A DNA stretch of 64,000 bases, taken from assembly GCF_032598785.1 (NCBI RefSeq), contig NZ_CP102984.1, one strand, 5' to 3'. A program made the position numbers and the translations under genes. Shown here in pieces: positions 1 to 8,083 of this stretch. Position 1 is the first letter of the stretch, and each line of letters opens with the position of its first letter. The notes under the pieces were generated by a model. The model was not told where the DNA came from. It saw only the letters and a list, made by a program, of their open reading frames with translations, and did not search any database. Source of the DNA: Terrisporobacter petrolearius (GTDB lineage Bacteria; Bacillota; Clostridia; Peptostreptococcales; Peptostreptococcaceae).

Positions 1-4
1 ATAT

Positions 5-562
5 ATGTTTAAAAAGACTTTAAAAATTACTGCCATAGTAGGAGCATTAGTAATGACTATGGGTATAATAAAGCCGATAGAGGCAGACGCTGCAACTATA
101 AATGCAACAGCAACAGCAACAATTAATGTTAGATCTGGAGCTTCAACTAAATATAAATCAATAGGAAAAATTAAAAAAGGAACAAAAGTAAAAATAATTT
201 CTACTAAAAATGGATGGCACAAAGTTAAGTATAGCAATAAAACAGGTTGGTCTAGTGTAAAATATATAAAAAAATCAAGTTCATCTTCAAATGTTAAGAA
301 GAGAATAACAGTTAAAGCGTATGCATATACAGGTGGAGGATATACGGCTACAGGAACTAAGGCAAAGTATGGAACTTTAGCAGTAGATCCAAAGGTTATA
401 CCTTATGGGACAAAAGTATATATAAAAGAATTGGATAAAGTATTCACAGCAGAAGACTGTGGTGGAGGAATAAAAGGAAATAAAATTGATATATATATGA
501 ATTCCTCATCGGCTTGTAACAAGTGGGGAGTTAAAACAATAACATTACAAATATTAAAATAA
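5..562 (+). CDS. Secreted SH3 / 3D-domain cell-wall protein
   Basis: Exported 185-residue protein predicted to act in the cell wall. Residues 1-29 form a signal peptide ending in an Ala-rich stretch (ADA|A). Residues about 35-90 are a bacterial SH3 domain (NVRSG near the start, GWSSVKYI at the end), which usually binds peptidoglycan. Residues about 100-185 are a 3D domain, related to the MltA lytic-transglycosylase fold, with AVDPKVIPYGTKVYI, an AEDCGGGIKG segment and the Asp of KIDIYM. A short Ser-rich linker joins the two. The start lies four bases from the window edge, so its ribosome binding site is not visible, but the signal peptide supports it. The family is linked to wall remodelling. 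The exact substrate is not shown by the sequence. Confidence 0.85.
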   Translation: MFKKTLKITAIVGALVMTMGIIKPIEADAATINATATATINVRSGASTKYKSIGKIKKGTKVKIISTKNGWHKVKYSNKTGWSSVKYIKKSSSSSNVKKRITVKAYAYTGGGYTATGTKAKYGTLAVDPKVIPYGTKVYIKELDKVFTAEDCGGGIKGNKIDIYMNSSSACNKWGVKTITLQILK

Positions 563-564
563 AA

Positions 565-592
565 GCAAGGCTTAGCCTTGTTTTTATTTTTT
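565..592 (+). terminator. Intrinsic terminator after the SH3/3D gene
   Basis: A six-base stem (CAAGGC, 566-571, with GCCTTG, 575-580) and a TTA loop are followed by a T-rich tail, starting three bases after the stop codon. Confidence 0.85.
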
Positions 593-597
593 ACATG

Positions 598-697
598 GCG
601 CTCATGCAGTGGCTTAAAGCGATAGCAAGATGATTTGCCAACACTCTGCTCAAAGGCATCTCGTTGGCGACATGAGCGAAGCGAATTTTTTATAAAA
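598..697 (+). repeat. Dispersed structured intergenic element, copy 1
   Basis: Non-coding block of about 100 bases, visibly richer in G+C than its surroundings. It shares AGTGGCTTAAAGCGATAGCA and GCGAATTTTTTATA with blocks near 20.9 kb and 48.85 kb. Nested pairing is possible: CGCTCATG (599-606) with CATGAGCG (671-678), and inside it GCCAAC (637-642) with GTTGGC (663-668). It begins just after an intrinsic terminator, as the other copies do. Confidence 0.6.
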
Positions 698-806
698 ATA
701 TATATTATAAAATAAATAATTTAATATAGGAACAATATAATTAATTTGTCATATAATATATTGTAAATAACTTTATAATAAAATTATTGTATAGGAGATG
801 TATCAT

Positions 807-1025
807 ATGGCTAAGGTTACAAAACCTGTTACTGATGTAGGCAAGGAAGTTATAAACGGAGTAGGAAACGTGGCAAAAGAAACTATAAATACAGGTGTAA
901 ATGTGGGCAAAGATGTAATTAATGGAGTAGGGAATGTGGCAAAAGAAACTATAAATACTGGCGTAAATGTAGGAAAAGCTGTTAAAGATAATGTTAAAGA
1001 TGCAAAAAATAATATAAAAAAATAA
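807..1025 (+). CDS. Small protein built from 22-residue tandem repeats
   Basis: A 72-residue protein with two near-identical 22-residue repeats (residues about 10-53). Each begins VGK(E/D)VINGVGNVAKE and continues TINTGVN. A Lys/Asp/Asn-rich tail follows. There is no signal peptide or membrane span. The spacing of Val, Ile and Ala suggests an amphipathic helix, like those of stress-associated repeat proteins that lie on membranes, but that is inference. GGAG at 794-797 is nine bases before the ATG at 807, which favours it over an ATG at 798 that abuts the GGAG. I do not recognise the family. Confidence 0.65.
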   Translation: MAKVTKPVTDVGKEVINGVGNVAKETINTGVNVGKDVINGVGNVAKETINTGVNVGKAVKDNVKDAKNNIKK

Positions 1026-1050
1026 GGTGCTAAATGCACCTTATTTTTTT
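1023..1050. terminator. Bidirectional terminator between convergent genes
   Basis: AAGGTGC (1024-1030) pairs with GCACCTT (1036-1042). A-rich sequence lies on the left and seven Ts on the right, so it can end the 22-residue-repeat gene on + and the membrane-protein gene on -. Confidence 0.8.
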
Positions 1051-1600
1051 AAGTATTCTTCACCATTAATCTTTAAAGAAGATGGCGAATAGTTTTTTAG
1101 TATCATATCGAAATTTATATCACCTTTGTCTGGAACATTAAAATATCCTCTAGCAAAGACTAAGTTGCCATTTTTATGAAGTTGATCAACATTAACCTTA
1201 TATTTGACTCCTAGAGTGCTTTGTATGGACTCTTTTACAATAGAAGAGTATGTTGATACATCAGAATTTGATAAGTTTTGAGTTTCAACCTTAAAATTAT
1301 GACCATCTGATTGAATATAGGAAGGATTATAGAATTTTTGCCATAAATACATACCAACTAATACACTTGATGCTATTATGAAAATTCCAAGGATTTTTTT
1401 CTAAATTTAAATATTTTAGAATTAAAGACTTTTCGCTTTTTAGATTCAAGGGCTTTCAATTTCTTGTGTTCTTGATATCCAATTACTTTGTGATTTTTAC
1501 TAAGCTTACTAATATGCAGTTTAGAGATCTTGTTTTTGCCTTCATATTCAGTCTTTTTTTCAATGAATTTTATTGTATTATCCACATTAGCTTGTTTCAT
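1041..1600 (-). pseudogene. Single-pass membrane protein split by a frameshift in an A7/T7 run
   Basis: Two adjacent minus-strand reading frames (1376-1600, 74 codons; 1041-1352, 103 codons) appear to be one gene. The first has a strong ribosome binding site (AGGGGGAGGGGC) before its ATG at 1600 and encodes a Lys-rich cytoplasmic stretch. It goes out of frame at a run of seven Ts (1394-1400; A7 in the mRNA). One extra A would let translation continue through KKILGIFIIASSVLVGMYLW, a clear transmembrane helix, straight into the second frame. The second frame has no ribosome binding site of its own. The restored protein would be about 185 residues: basic cytoplasmic region, one membrane span, and an outer domain of about 95 residues of unknown family. 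The cause could be a sequencing error, a true mutation, phase variation or transcriptional slippage. Confidence 0.7.
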
Positions 1601-1794
1601 TGCCCCTCCCCCTTTTTATATTCCCTTTAACATAATAATACTATATGATAATTGAAAAAAACAAGGAACATGGCTAATTATTATGTAAAAAAAAGTATAT
1701 CTATAATAAAAAAATAATACGAAAAAATGTTTGGATATTTATTACAGTGACATATGTTGTGTAAATGATTTTTTATAGGATTTTAAACTAAAAA

Positions 1795-2052
1795 TTAGTC
1801 TCTTATTTCTTTTTTAGAAACACTTGTTTTAACAGATACAGATGGTATTTTTCCTAATTTACCTGTTAAATTATTAATTGTATCCATATCACCTACAACA
1901 GTAACAGCTATAACGGACACTCCTTCATCATCAAAAGGAATACCCATTCTTCCTTTAATAATTCCTTTAAATCCACCTAAAATTTTGTTAAACTCTTGTT
2001 GACATTTTTCTGGTTCATCTAAAACAGCACTTATTACAGCTACACGACTCAT
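1795..2052 (-). CDS. TM1266-type iron-only hydrogenase system regulator
   Basis: An 85-residue ACT/ferredoxin-fold regulator. The order VAVISAVLDEPE, GIIKGRMGIPFDDEGVSVI, then NLTGKLGKIPSVSVK matches the small putative regulators often found with [FeFe]-hydrogenase maturation genes. The family is thought to bind small ligands. Its target is not shown here. Ribosome binding site AAAGGGGTGA precedes the ATG. It stands alone. The only other hydrogenase-linked gene in the window is hydE, about 28 kb away. Confidence 0.8.
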   Translation of the reverse strand: MSRVAVISAVLDEPEKCQQEFNKILGGFKGIIKGRMGIPFDDEGVSVIAVTVVGDMDTINNLTGKLGKIPSVSVKTSVSKKEIRD

Positions 2053-2196
2053 ATGAATTCACCCCTTTAAAAAGTATTTATTAAATTAAAATAAAAAGCT
2101 TTCGATTTCATTTTAACAGTATAATAGTGATAAATCTACAAAAGGTAGTATTTTATTACTATTAAGTAAAAATTTCTACAAAAAACAAAAATATAC

Positions 2197-2260
2197 TTGA
2201 TAACGAATAAGTGTTCGTATATAATTATTACATAGAACGAACATTTGGAACGGACGTTTG
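2197..2260 (+). promoter_or_regulatory. SigA-type promoter with two LexA-like (SOS) boxes
   Basis: TTGATA (2197-2202), a 17-base spacer and TATAAT (2220-2225) form a strong promoter. The spacer holds CGAATAAGTGTTCG (2204-2217), one base off the Firmicute LexA consensus CGAACRNRYGTTYG. A second box, GGAACGGACGTTTG (2247-2260), just after the expected transcription start, also differs at one base. Extra GAAC half-sites lie at 2235-2242. A repressor bound here should block the promoter tightly. Confidence 0.7.
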
Positions 2261-2347
2261 AATAGAATTATTTTTAAATCTTATCATATTAGTACAAGCA
2301 TATTAATATAATGAATTAAAATTATTAATTTTTAGGAGTGATAAATT

Positions 2348-2518
2348 ATGGGAACATTAATAACTAATGAAAAAAGAATAGAAGATATAACTTTAGACAA
2401 TATAAAAAAGGGTGAAGTTACATTAATGCAATTAAATGAAATCTATAATAAAATGGGATTTGTGTTTGTAGCTGATTCTGGTAGATTTACTGGAATAAAA
2501 AAAGAAAGAATGCATTAA
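2348..2518 (+). CDS. 56-residue protein, probably SOS-controlled
   Basis: A short gene with a good ribosome binding site (TTAGGAGTG) seven bases before ATG, its own promoter with two LexA-like boxes, and its own terminator. The product starts MGTLITNEKRIEDITLDNIK, is soluble and mixed-charge, has no membrane span or Cys, and ends in basic KKERMH. I do not recognise the family. Small SOS proteins in Firmicutes include division inhibitors such as YneA, but those have a membrane span or LysM domain, which this lacks. An inhibitor, antirepressor or repair accessory role would be a guess. Confidence is high that it is a real gene and low on its function. Confidence 0.75.
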   Translation: MGTLITNEKRIEDITLDNIKKGEVTLMQLNEIYNKMGFVFVADSGRFTGIKKERMH

Positions 2519-2557
2519 TAAAATAAATTATTTATATATAAAGTATTTAAAATAAAT

Positions 2558-2592
2558 CTATACTTGGGTAAATACTAAGTATAGGTTTTTTA
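2558..2592 (+). terminator. Intrinsic terminator after the 56-residue gene
   Basis: CTATACTT (2558-2565) pairs with AAGTATAG (2577-2584), followed by GTTTTTTAT. It ends a very short single-gene transcript. Confidence 0.8.
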
Positions 2593-2710
2593 TGTGGAAA
2601 ATATCATATACTAGTGGGAAAATGTGTAACAATATAGTTACATCTTGACAAAATTTGTTGTTTATAAGTTAATTATAAAATATAATCCTTTGTAGGGATG
2701 AGGTGATGTT

Positions 2711-3973
2711 ATGGGTGACGATATAGAAAGAAAATCAGCCCAAAAAGATAAAAATAAATTGTATAAAAGATTGGGAATAGCAGTAGGTATTATAATAGTA
2801 ATTATTTGTATCTCAATAAATTCTTTTACTAAAAAGTCTTTATATAATGGTAAAATAGCTGATAATATTTTTATACAAGGGGTAGAAGTATCTAATATGA
2901 GTAAGAAAGAGGCTATTGAAGCTATAAATAAAAAATACAAGCCACAAAATTTAAATTTAAGTTATGATAATAATAATTATGAAATTGATTTTGAGGATAT
3001 TGATTTAAAGTATAATAGTGAAGAATTAGTAGAAAAAGCTTACAATACCACAAGAACAGGTTCTTACTTTAATGACATTACTTCTTACATAAGCATGAGT
3101 ATGAAATCAGAAGGAGAAAAGTATACTATAAAAGTTACTTATGATGAAGAAAAACTAGATGAGTGCTTAAATAAGTTTGCCAATGAAATTAATCAAGACT
3201 TTAAAAATGCATCAGTATATATAGGTAGTGGTATAAGTGTTAATCCTTCAAAAACTGGTTTGAAATTTGAAACAAAAGAGAATAAAGAATTAGTTAAGGA
3301 AGCTTTAAATAACAAGAAATATGAGACTATAGACTTAAAAGTAAGTGTTACAAAACCGAAAATATCTACTGAAGATGTATCTAGCATAAACACATGTCTA
3401 GCTTCATTTTCAACTACTTTTAATTCTGCATTAATAGAGAGATCGTACAATATAGGGCTATCAGCTCAAAGATGTAATAATGTTATACTAAAACCGGGAG
3501 AAACATTTTCATACAATGAACATACAGGAATGAGAGTTCTTAGTAATGGATACAAAAAAGCTTCTGTTATAATAGGTGATCAGTATGAAGATGCACCAGG
3601 AGGAGGAGTATGTCAAACATCTACTACTTTATTTAATGCAGTCTTATTGTCAGGATTAAATATAGATCAAGTTAGAAATCATTCTAAAACATCACCATAT
3701 GTTCCTAGAGGTAGAGATGCCATGGTTAACGATGGAGATAGTGATTTGAGATTTACTAATAACTTCGATCATGCAGTATATGTTCAATGTTATAGAAGTG
3801 GAAGTAGTATTTCTGCAGTAATATATGGTGCATCGCAAGATAAAGTTGGTGTAAATATAAAAGTTGATAACTTTACTTACAATGGTAGACCAGCTGCAAA
3901 AACATATAGAACTATAACTGAAAATGGAAAAAGTAAGACATCATATATTTATACAAGTGTGTATAGAGAATAA
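2711..3973 (+). CDS. VanW-family membrane-anchored protein
   Basis: A 420-residue envelope protein. A Lys-rich cytoplasmic end (1-20) is followed by one membrane helix (about 22-42). An outer region (about 60-205) resembles the PG-binding_4 type domains seen in YoaR-like proteins. The VanW domain (about 225-345) has GLSAQRCNNVILKPGETFSY and the conserved APGGGVCQTSTTLFNAVL. The short C-terminal beta-rich tail is not assigned. The biochemical role of VanW proteins is not established. Some occur with vancomycin-resistance genes, but no van genes are present here. The start follows GAGGTGATGTT. Monocistronic, ending at a strong terminator. Confidence 0.85.
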   Translation: MGDDIERKSAQKDKNKLYKRLGIAVGIIIVIICISINSFTKKSLYNGKIADNIFIQGVEVSNMSKKEAIEAINKKYKPQNLNLSYDNNNYEIDFEDIDLKYNSEELVEKAYNTTRTGSYFNDITSYISMSMKSEGEKYTIKVTYDEEKLDECLNKFANEINQDFKNASVYIGSGISVNPSKTGLKFETKENKELVKEALNNKKYETIDLKVSVTKPKISTEDVSSINTCLASFSTTFNSALIERSYNIGLSAQRCNNVILKPGETFSYNEHTGMRVLSNGYKKASVIIGDQYEDAPGGGVCQTSTTLFNAVLLSGLNIDQVRNHSKTSPYVPRGRDAMVNDGDSDLRFTNNFDHAVYVQCYRSGSSISAVIYGASQDKVGVNIKVDNFTYNGRPAAKTYRTITENGKSKTSYIYTSVYRE

Positions 3974-3976
3974 TAA

Positions 3977-4010
3977 AAAAGATGAACTCTAGAAGAGTTC
4001 ATCTTTTTTT
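3977..4010 (+). terminator. Intrinsic terminator after the VanW gene
   Basis: A ten-base stem (GATGAACTCT, 3981-3990, with AGAGTTCATC, 3994-4003), a three-base loop and a run of Ts. Confidence 0.9.
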
Positions 4011-4176
4011 CGTAAAATTATCTTATTATTTTTAGGACCTACCTTTTGTATATAAAAACTATATTTGTACCTTTCAACTGTTTTGTTAAACTTTTTTATA
4101 AAGGCATTTGGTAAACATAGAAAAAAATGTAATATATTGGTATAATTTACATATGACATGCAACAAAGGGGGGGAT

Positions 4177-5133
4177 ATGTTGAGGTATATTTCGAATAGA
4201 TATGTGGTATTGGATAATTATGAAGAAATTGAATTTGGTGAATTTTACAAGGCTAGAGATTTACAAGAGGATATTTTAGTTTTTATTCAATTTATAAGGG
4301 ATGACCAGTATATTAATGAAAAATTTTTACCTAATTTAATAGATGAGTCGATGACTTTGTTACAAATTAATTCTGTTAATATTGCTAAAATACTAGATTT
4401 AGGTACTCATTATACTGAAAATGAAAGGTGCTATTATATAGTAAGTGAATTTTTTGCTGGAATTGAGCTTAGAAAAGTTATAAAAGGTAATTATATGGAC
4501 TTAAATAGTATAGTTAAAATATCTAGAAAAATTCTAAGAGCCTTAGACACATCTTATAATAATAAACTATATCATGGGTCATTAACAGAAGATAATATTT
4601 TTGTAGATGAAAATTATAATGTGAAAATATATGATTTTGGTATAACTCAAGCCAATAAAGGCGTTAATATTAGAAAAGATAATAGTATAGGATTTTTATG
4701 TCCTCATCAAATTAATATTAATTATACAGATATGGAGAGTGATTTTTTTTCTTTAGGTGTAATTTTATTTGATGCAATTTTTAAAAAAATGCCCTTTGGT
4801 ATTGGTAAAAATGAGGAGGAAATGTTAAAATTAATTGATAGAGGAATTGACTGGAATGCTGTGGCTATTAATACTGAAAATATTGCCTTAGTAAATATGG
4901 TTAAAAAACTTATTAGAAGAACTGAAAAATATACTAATGTGAAAGAAGTATTAATTGATTTAAGCAAGTTTATGTATGTTAAAGCTGATATTGAAGAAAA
5001 TAATATAAGCAGTTTGCAAAAATATGAAGAGGATAATGGTCATAAGAAATTTCAAGGAAAGTTTTTTCAAAAAGCATTGTTGCTTGTTTTAACACTAACA
5101 ATCTTAATCACTGTTATTATTCAGTTTCAGTAG
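4177..5133 (+). CDS. Membrane-anchored Ser/Thr pseudokinase
   Basis: A 318-residue protein with the overall fold of a Hanks-type kinase (residues about 8-270) and a C-terminal membrane helix (300-316) with almost nothing beyond it. Key catalytic positions are changed. The glycine loop is degenerate. The VAIK lysine is Gln (VFIQF, 35-39). The HRD motif is HGS (133-135), so the catalytic Asp is Ser. The metal-binding Asn (140) and DFG (153-155) remain. This pattern suggests a protein that may bind nucleotide but is unlikely to phosphorylate. The ATG at 4177, or TTG at 4180, fits the AAAGGGGGGG ribosome binding site. An upstream in-frame start at 4108 has none. It is the first gene of an apparent three-gene operon, 32 bases before an AI-2E-type transporter gene. 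Confidence 0.75.
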   Translation: MLRYISNRYVVLDNYEEIEFGEFYKARDLQEDILVFIQFIRDDQYINEKFLPNLIDESMTLLQINSVNIAKILDLGTHYTENERCYYIVSEFFAGIELRKVIKGNYMDLNSIVKISRKILRALDTSYNNKLYHGSLTEDNIFVDENYNVKIYDFGITQANKGVNIRKDNSIGFLCPHQININYTDMESDFFSLGVILFDAIFKKMPFGIGKNEEEMLKLIDRGIDWNAVAINTENIALVNMVKKLIRRTEKYTNVKEVLIDLSKFMYVKADIEENNISSLQKYEEDNGHKKFQGKFFQKALLLVLTLTILITVIIQFQ

Positions 5134-5165
5134 CATGAAAATAATCATTTATCAGGAGAAAGAAT

Positions 5166-6341
5166 ATGAAAGTAAATTGGAATTCAAAGTACAACACTAT
5201 ATCAGTATATTCATTAATTGTGATCTGCTGTAGTATAATTTTTTATTTTGTAGCATCTCAAATAGGATCTTTTAGTGAAAAAATAAGTATTGCAATTGGG
5301 ATATTATATCCCTTTATAATAGGATTTGCTATTGCGTATTTGCTTAATTTTATTTTAGACTTTTATGAAGTGAAAATGTTAGGTAAAACTCAGTGGTTCG
5401 GTAATTTAAAAAGAGGACATAAAAGAAGTATAGGGTTATTATTAACATATTTAACAGCTGTAGGTATATGCTATTTGTTTATACACTTTATAGTTCCTCA
5501 ATTAATAGAGAGCATAATGGGATTTGTCAATGAGGTTCCTCAATATGTAGATAATGTTACTAGATTATTTAATAATTTAATAAATGAAACAAATGTAAGC
5601 CCAGAATATGCCACACTAATACAAGAACAAATGGATAAATACATACAATTTGTTATGGATTTTGCGAAGGAAATAATTCCTATTGTAGGAAATATGTTGA
5701 AAATAATTGCATCAAGTATATGGAATATAGTTCTTGGAATTATTATTTCTGTATATTTATTAATAGATAAAGAAAACTTCTTTGCTATAAATAGAAAAAT
5801 TATATGTGCACTGTTTTCAACTAAAACTTCAAATAGAATATTTGAATTAACTTACAGAAGTAATGAAACTTTTGGTAAATTCCTAAGTGGTAAAATAATT
5901 GACTCTGCTATTATAGGAGTATTAAGTTTTGTGGTATTCTCAGTATTTAAGATGCCATATACATTATTAATATCTGTAATAATAGGTGTAACTAATATAA
6001 TTCCATTCTTTGGGCCATTTATTGGAGCGATACCATCATTTATTATAATTTTATTTGTTTCTCCAACTAAAGCCTTAATATTCTTGTTACTAGTATTTAT
6101 AATACAACAAATTGACGGAAACATTATAGGACCTAAAATACTAGGAGATTCAATTGGTATATCAGCATTTTGGATATTGTTTGCCATACTTGTGGCAGGT
6201 AAATTCTTAGGGATAGTGGGAATGATAATAGGTGTACCTTTATTTGCCGTTGTTTATTCAATTATAAAAGAAGATGTTGAATATAAACTTAAGAATAAAG
6301 AATTACCAACAGAGACCAAGGATTATATGGATAGAATGTAG
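5166..6341 (+). CDS. AI-2E family transporter (PerM/YtvI-like)
   Basis: A 391-residue polytopic membrane protein with the AI-2E exporter layout: N-terminal membrane pairs (about 12-100), a soluble amphipathic middle region (about 115-170), and a C-terminal block of closely packed helices. The C-terminal block carries the typical GVTNIIPFFGPFIGAIPS and QQIDGNIIGPKILGDSIGI segments. Members are secondary transporters; autoinducer-2 export and Na+/H+ exchange have been proposed for different ones. The substrate here is unknown. Ribosome binding site AGGAGAAAGA precedes the ATG. It sits between the pseudokinase and the bactofilin-like gene with gaps of about 30 bases and no terminator. Confidence 0.88.
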   Translation: MKVNWNSKYNTISVYSLIVICCSIIFYFVASQIGSFSEKISIAIGILYPFIIGFAIAYLLNFILDFYEVKMLGKTQWFGNLKRGHKRSIGLLLTYLTAVGICYLFIHFIVPQLIESIMGFVNEVPQYVDNVTRLFNNLINETNVSPEYATLIQEQMDKYIQFVMDFAKEIIPIVGNMLKIIASSIWNIVLGIIISVYLLIDKENFFAINRKIICALFSTKTSNRIFELTYRSNETFGKFLSGKIIDSAIIGVLSFVVFSVFKMPYTLLISVIIGVTNIIPFFGPFIGAIPSFIIILFVSPTKALIFLLLVFIIQQIDGNIIGPKILGDSIGISAFWILFAILVAGKFLGIVGMIIGVPLFAVVYSIIKEDVEYKLKNKELPTETKDYMDRM

Positions 6342-6370
6342 CAATAAAATAATCAAGGGGAGATGTTATT

Positions 6371-7459
6371 ATGAAGAAAAAAGGGGTTTTTATTCTAACA
6401 CTGTTGATGATGCTCTTATTAACAGTTAATGCATTTGCAGATAATGTAGATAGTGCATCTAATTATTTCGCATTAAATGAAGATATAAATATCTCAAAAG
6501 AAGTTTTAGGTGATATTTATTCTGCAGGTAAAAAGATTACCATAAAAGATAATGTAAATGGTGATGTTATATGCCTTGGTGAGACCATCAACATAACAAG
6601 TAATGAGGTAAAGGGTAATATAAGATGTGGAGCACAAACTTTAAGTATTAATAGCAAAAATGTAAAAAATATAACTTCTTTTGGCCAAAATATTAATATA
6701 GGAAAAAAAACTACTGCAAAAGCTATTTACCTTACAGGTGAGAATATTAACTTTAAAGGCAGTTGTGAAGGATTTTATGCTACAGGTGATACAATAATAA
6801 TTAATGGTAAAATTAATGGAGATGTTAACGTAAACTGCCATGAGTTAATTATTGCAGATAATGGTGAAATCACAGGTAATATAAAGGTATACTCTCCTAA
6901 AGAGCCTATTGTAAACTCCAATGTATCTATGAACGACATACAATACACTAAGATGGAAAATTCTACTGATGAGAGTAAAATAAAAGCTTTTTTAGGTTTT
7001 GGAACTATTTTATCCATTTTAGGATCTTTAATATTCGGAGCTCTTTTATACTCCATATTTAAAAAATTCTTTATCAAAAGTGATGATTTATTAGTGAAAG
7101 AACCGCTTCCAGTTGTTTTAGGAGGTATGGCATCATTTATATTAACGCCTATAGTTAGTTTATTGTTATTTCTAACGATAATAGCCTTACCTGTGGGGGT
7201 AATTTCACTGATTATGTACTTTATAGTAGTTTATTTATCTCCGGTGATTATGGGAATAGTACTTGGCAGACTAATACTTAAGAATAAAAATCCATACTTA
7301 CAGATTTTGGTTGGTGTATTAGTTGTAAGATTGCTAAGTCTTTTACCAATAGTTGGCGGTTTTGTATGGGTAGTAAGTGGAATGATAGCACAAGGTTTAA
7401 TAGTATATTCATTTGTTCAATCAATAAAATATAAAGAAAAAAGAATAGAAACATACTAA
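6371..7459 (+). CDS. Exported bactofilin-like (polymer-forming) membrane protein
   Basis: A 362-residue protein. A signal peptide (1-23, ending NAFA|D) is followed by a run of short beta-strand repeats (about 30-185: DVICLGETINI, GNIRCGAQTLSI, DTIIINGKINGDVNV). This looks like the right-handed beta-helix of polymer-forming/bactofilin proteins. After a linker come about four to five membrane helices (about 208-350) with many Gly, Leu and Ile. Classical bactofilins are cytosolic and lack a signal peptide, so here the helix would face outward. Proteins of this layout are known in Firmicutes but not well characterised. It is the last gene of the pseudokinase operon, with a terminator straight after. 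Confidence 0.75.
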   Translation: MKKKGVFILTLLMMLLLTVNAFADNVDSASNYFALNEDINISKEVLGDIYSAGKKITIKDNVNGDVICLGETINITSNEVKGNIRCGAQTLSINSKNVKNITSFGQNINIGKKTTAKAIYLTGENINFKGSCEGFYATGDTIIINGKINGDVNVNCHELIIADNGEITGNIKVYSPKEPIVNSNVSMNDIQYTKMENSTDESKIKAFLGFGTILSILGSLIFGALLYSIFKKFFIKSDDLLVKEPLPVVLGGMASFILTPIVSLLLFLTIIALPVGVISLIMYFIVVYLSPVIMGIVLGRLILKNKNPYLQILVGVLVVRLLSLLPIVGGFVWVVSGMIAQGLIVYSFVQSIKYKEKRIETY

Positions 7460-7464
7460 TAAGA

Positions 7465-7493
7465 AATATGGGTTATTTTAACCCATATTTTTT
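7465..7493 (+). terminator. Intrinsic terminator of the pseudokinase operon
   Basis: AATATGGGTTA (7465-7475) pairs with TAACCCATATT (7479-7489), followed by Ts. Confidence 0.88.
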
Positions 7494-7599
7494 AATGAAA
7501 TAATTTTCTATAGGAATTTAAATTAATCTATTTGACAAGTGTTAGAAGATAATATACTATTATTGTTACAAGTTAACAAGTCAATAATCTGATGAAGCT

Positions 7600-7762
7600 T
7601 TACAGAAGAGTTGTTTTAGAACACGCCGAAGGAGTTATACTCTCAGGTACTTTTTATAAAAGTGGGACTGTAAAGAATAGGAAACTCTGGAGATACCCAT
7701 AAAGGGAGCCGAAGGGGCAAGGCTTAACTGCTCAATCTCTCAGGCAAAAGGACAGAGAATAT
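7600..7762 (+). ncRNA. Tandem glycine riboswitch (gcvT type)
   Basis: Two consecutive glycine aptamers. Aptamer 1 includes ACGCCGAAGGAG, CTCTCAGGTAC and GGGACTGTA. Aptamer 2 includes GGGAGCCGAAGGGGCAAGG, CAATCTCTCAGGCAAAAGGAC and AGAGAAT. Two adjacent aptamers with a short linker are the classic arrangement. TTGACA (7532-7537) and a -10 near 7553-7560 probably drive it. A terminator hairpin follows at 7807-7840. The next gene is a Na+/alanine-glycine symporter, a known target of this class. Confidence 0.95.
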
Positions 7763-7806
7763 ACGTAAAGCATATTTATGCTTTTCTTTAATATGTATGA
7801 AATCCT

Positions 7807-7840
7807 ATACTAAATCATCTTTATGATTTAGTATTTTTTT
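7807..7840 (+). terminator. Terminator of the glycine riboswitch expression platform
   Basis: An eleven-base stem (TACTAAATCAT, 7808-7818, with ATGATTTAGTA, 7823-7833) is followed by seven Ts. A weaker hairpin lies just upstream (about 7767-7785). It lies between the aptamers and the symporter gene, as expected for transcription attenuation. Confidence 0.85.
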
Positions 7841-7910
7841 ACTTACTAAGATACTATAATACTTTTTATATATTCTTGTATTATCAATACGTTCCTAGGA
7901 GAGTAAAAAA

Positions 7911-7948
7911 GTGAATCTTAAGCAAGGTAGTTGCCTAAAATTTCATAC
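7911..7948 (+). repeat. Dispersed intergenic element, partial copy 2
   Basis: AGCAAGGTAGTTGCCTAAAA followed by TTTCATA (7921-7947) matches, with one base change, the right part of the elements at 47.2 and 48.8 kb. It lies after the riboswitch terminator and lengthens the gap to the symporter gene. The rest of the gap to 8084 shows no recognisable feature. Confidence 0.6.
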
Positions 7949-8083
7949 ATATTCCAAATTATTATATTTTTAGCAAAGTGCATATTGTAATTGTATGCAG
8001 GATGCAATTTATTCTTGTCTTTATTCATAAAGGATTATATGATTTTGTACTTAAATTATTTAATTACAAAAGGAGTGTTTTTT

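Noticed and set aside
803..1039. Minus-strand open frame opposite the 22-residue-repeat gene
   Set aside because: It mirrors the repeats of the real gene, has no ribosome binding site, and crosses the shared terminator.
2711..3973. VanW gene as a sign of vancomycin resistance
   Set aside because: No vanA/B-type ligase, vanH, vanX or vanRS gene is present nearby, and VanW-domain proteins are common in sensitive Clostridia.
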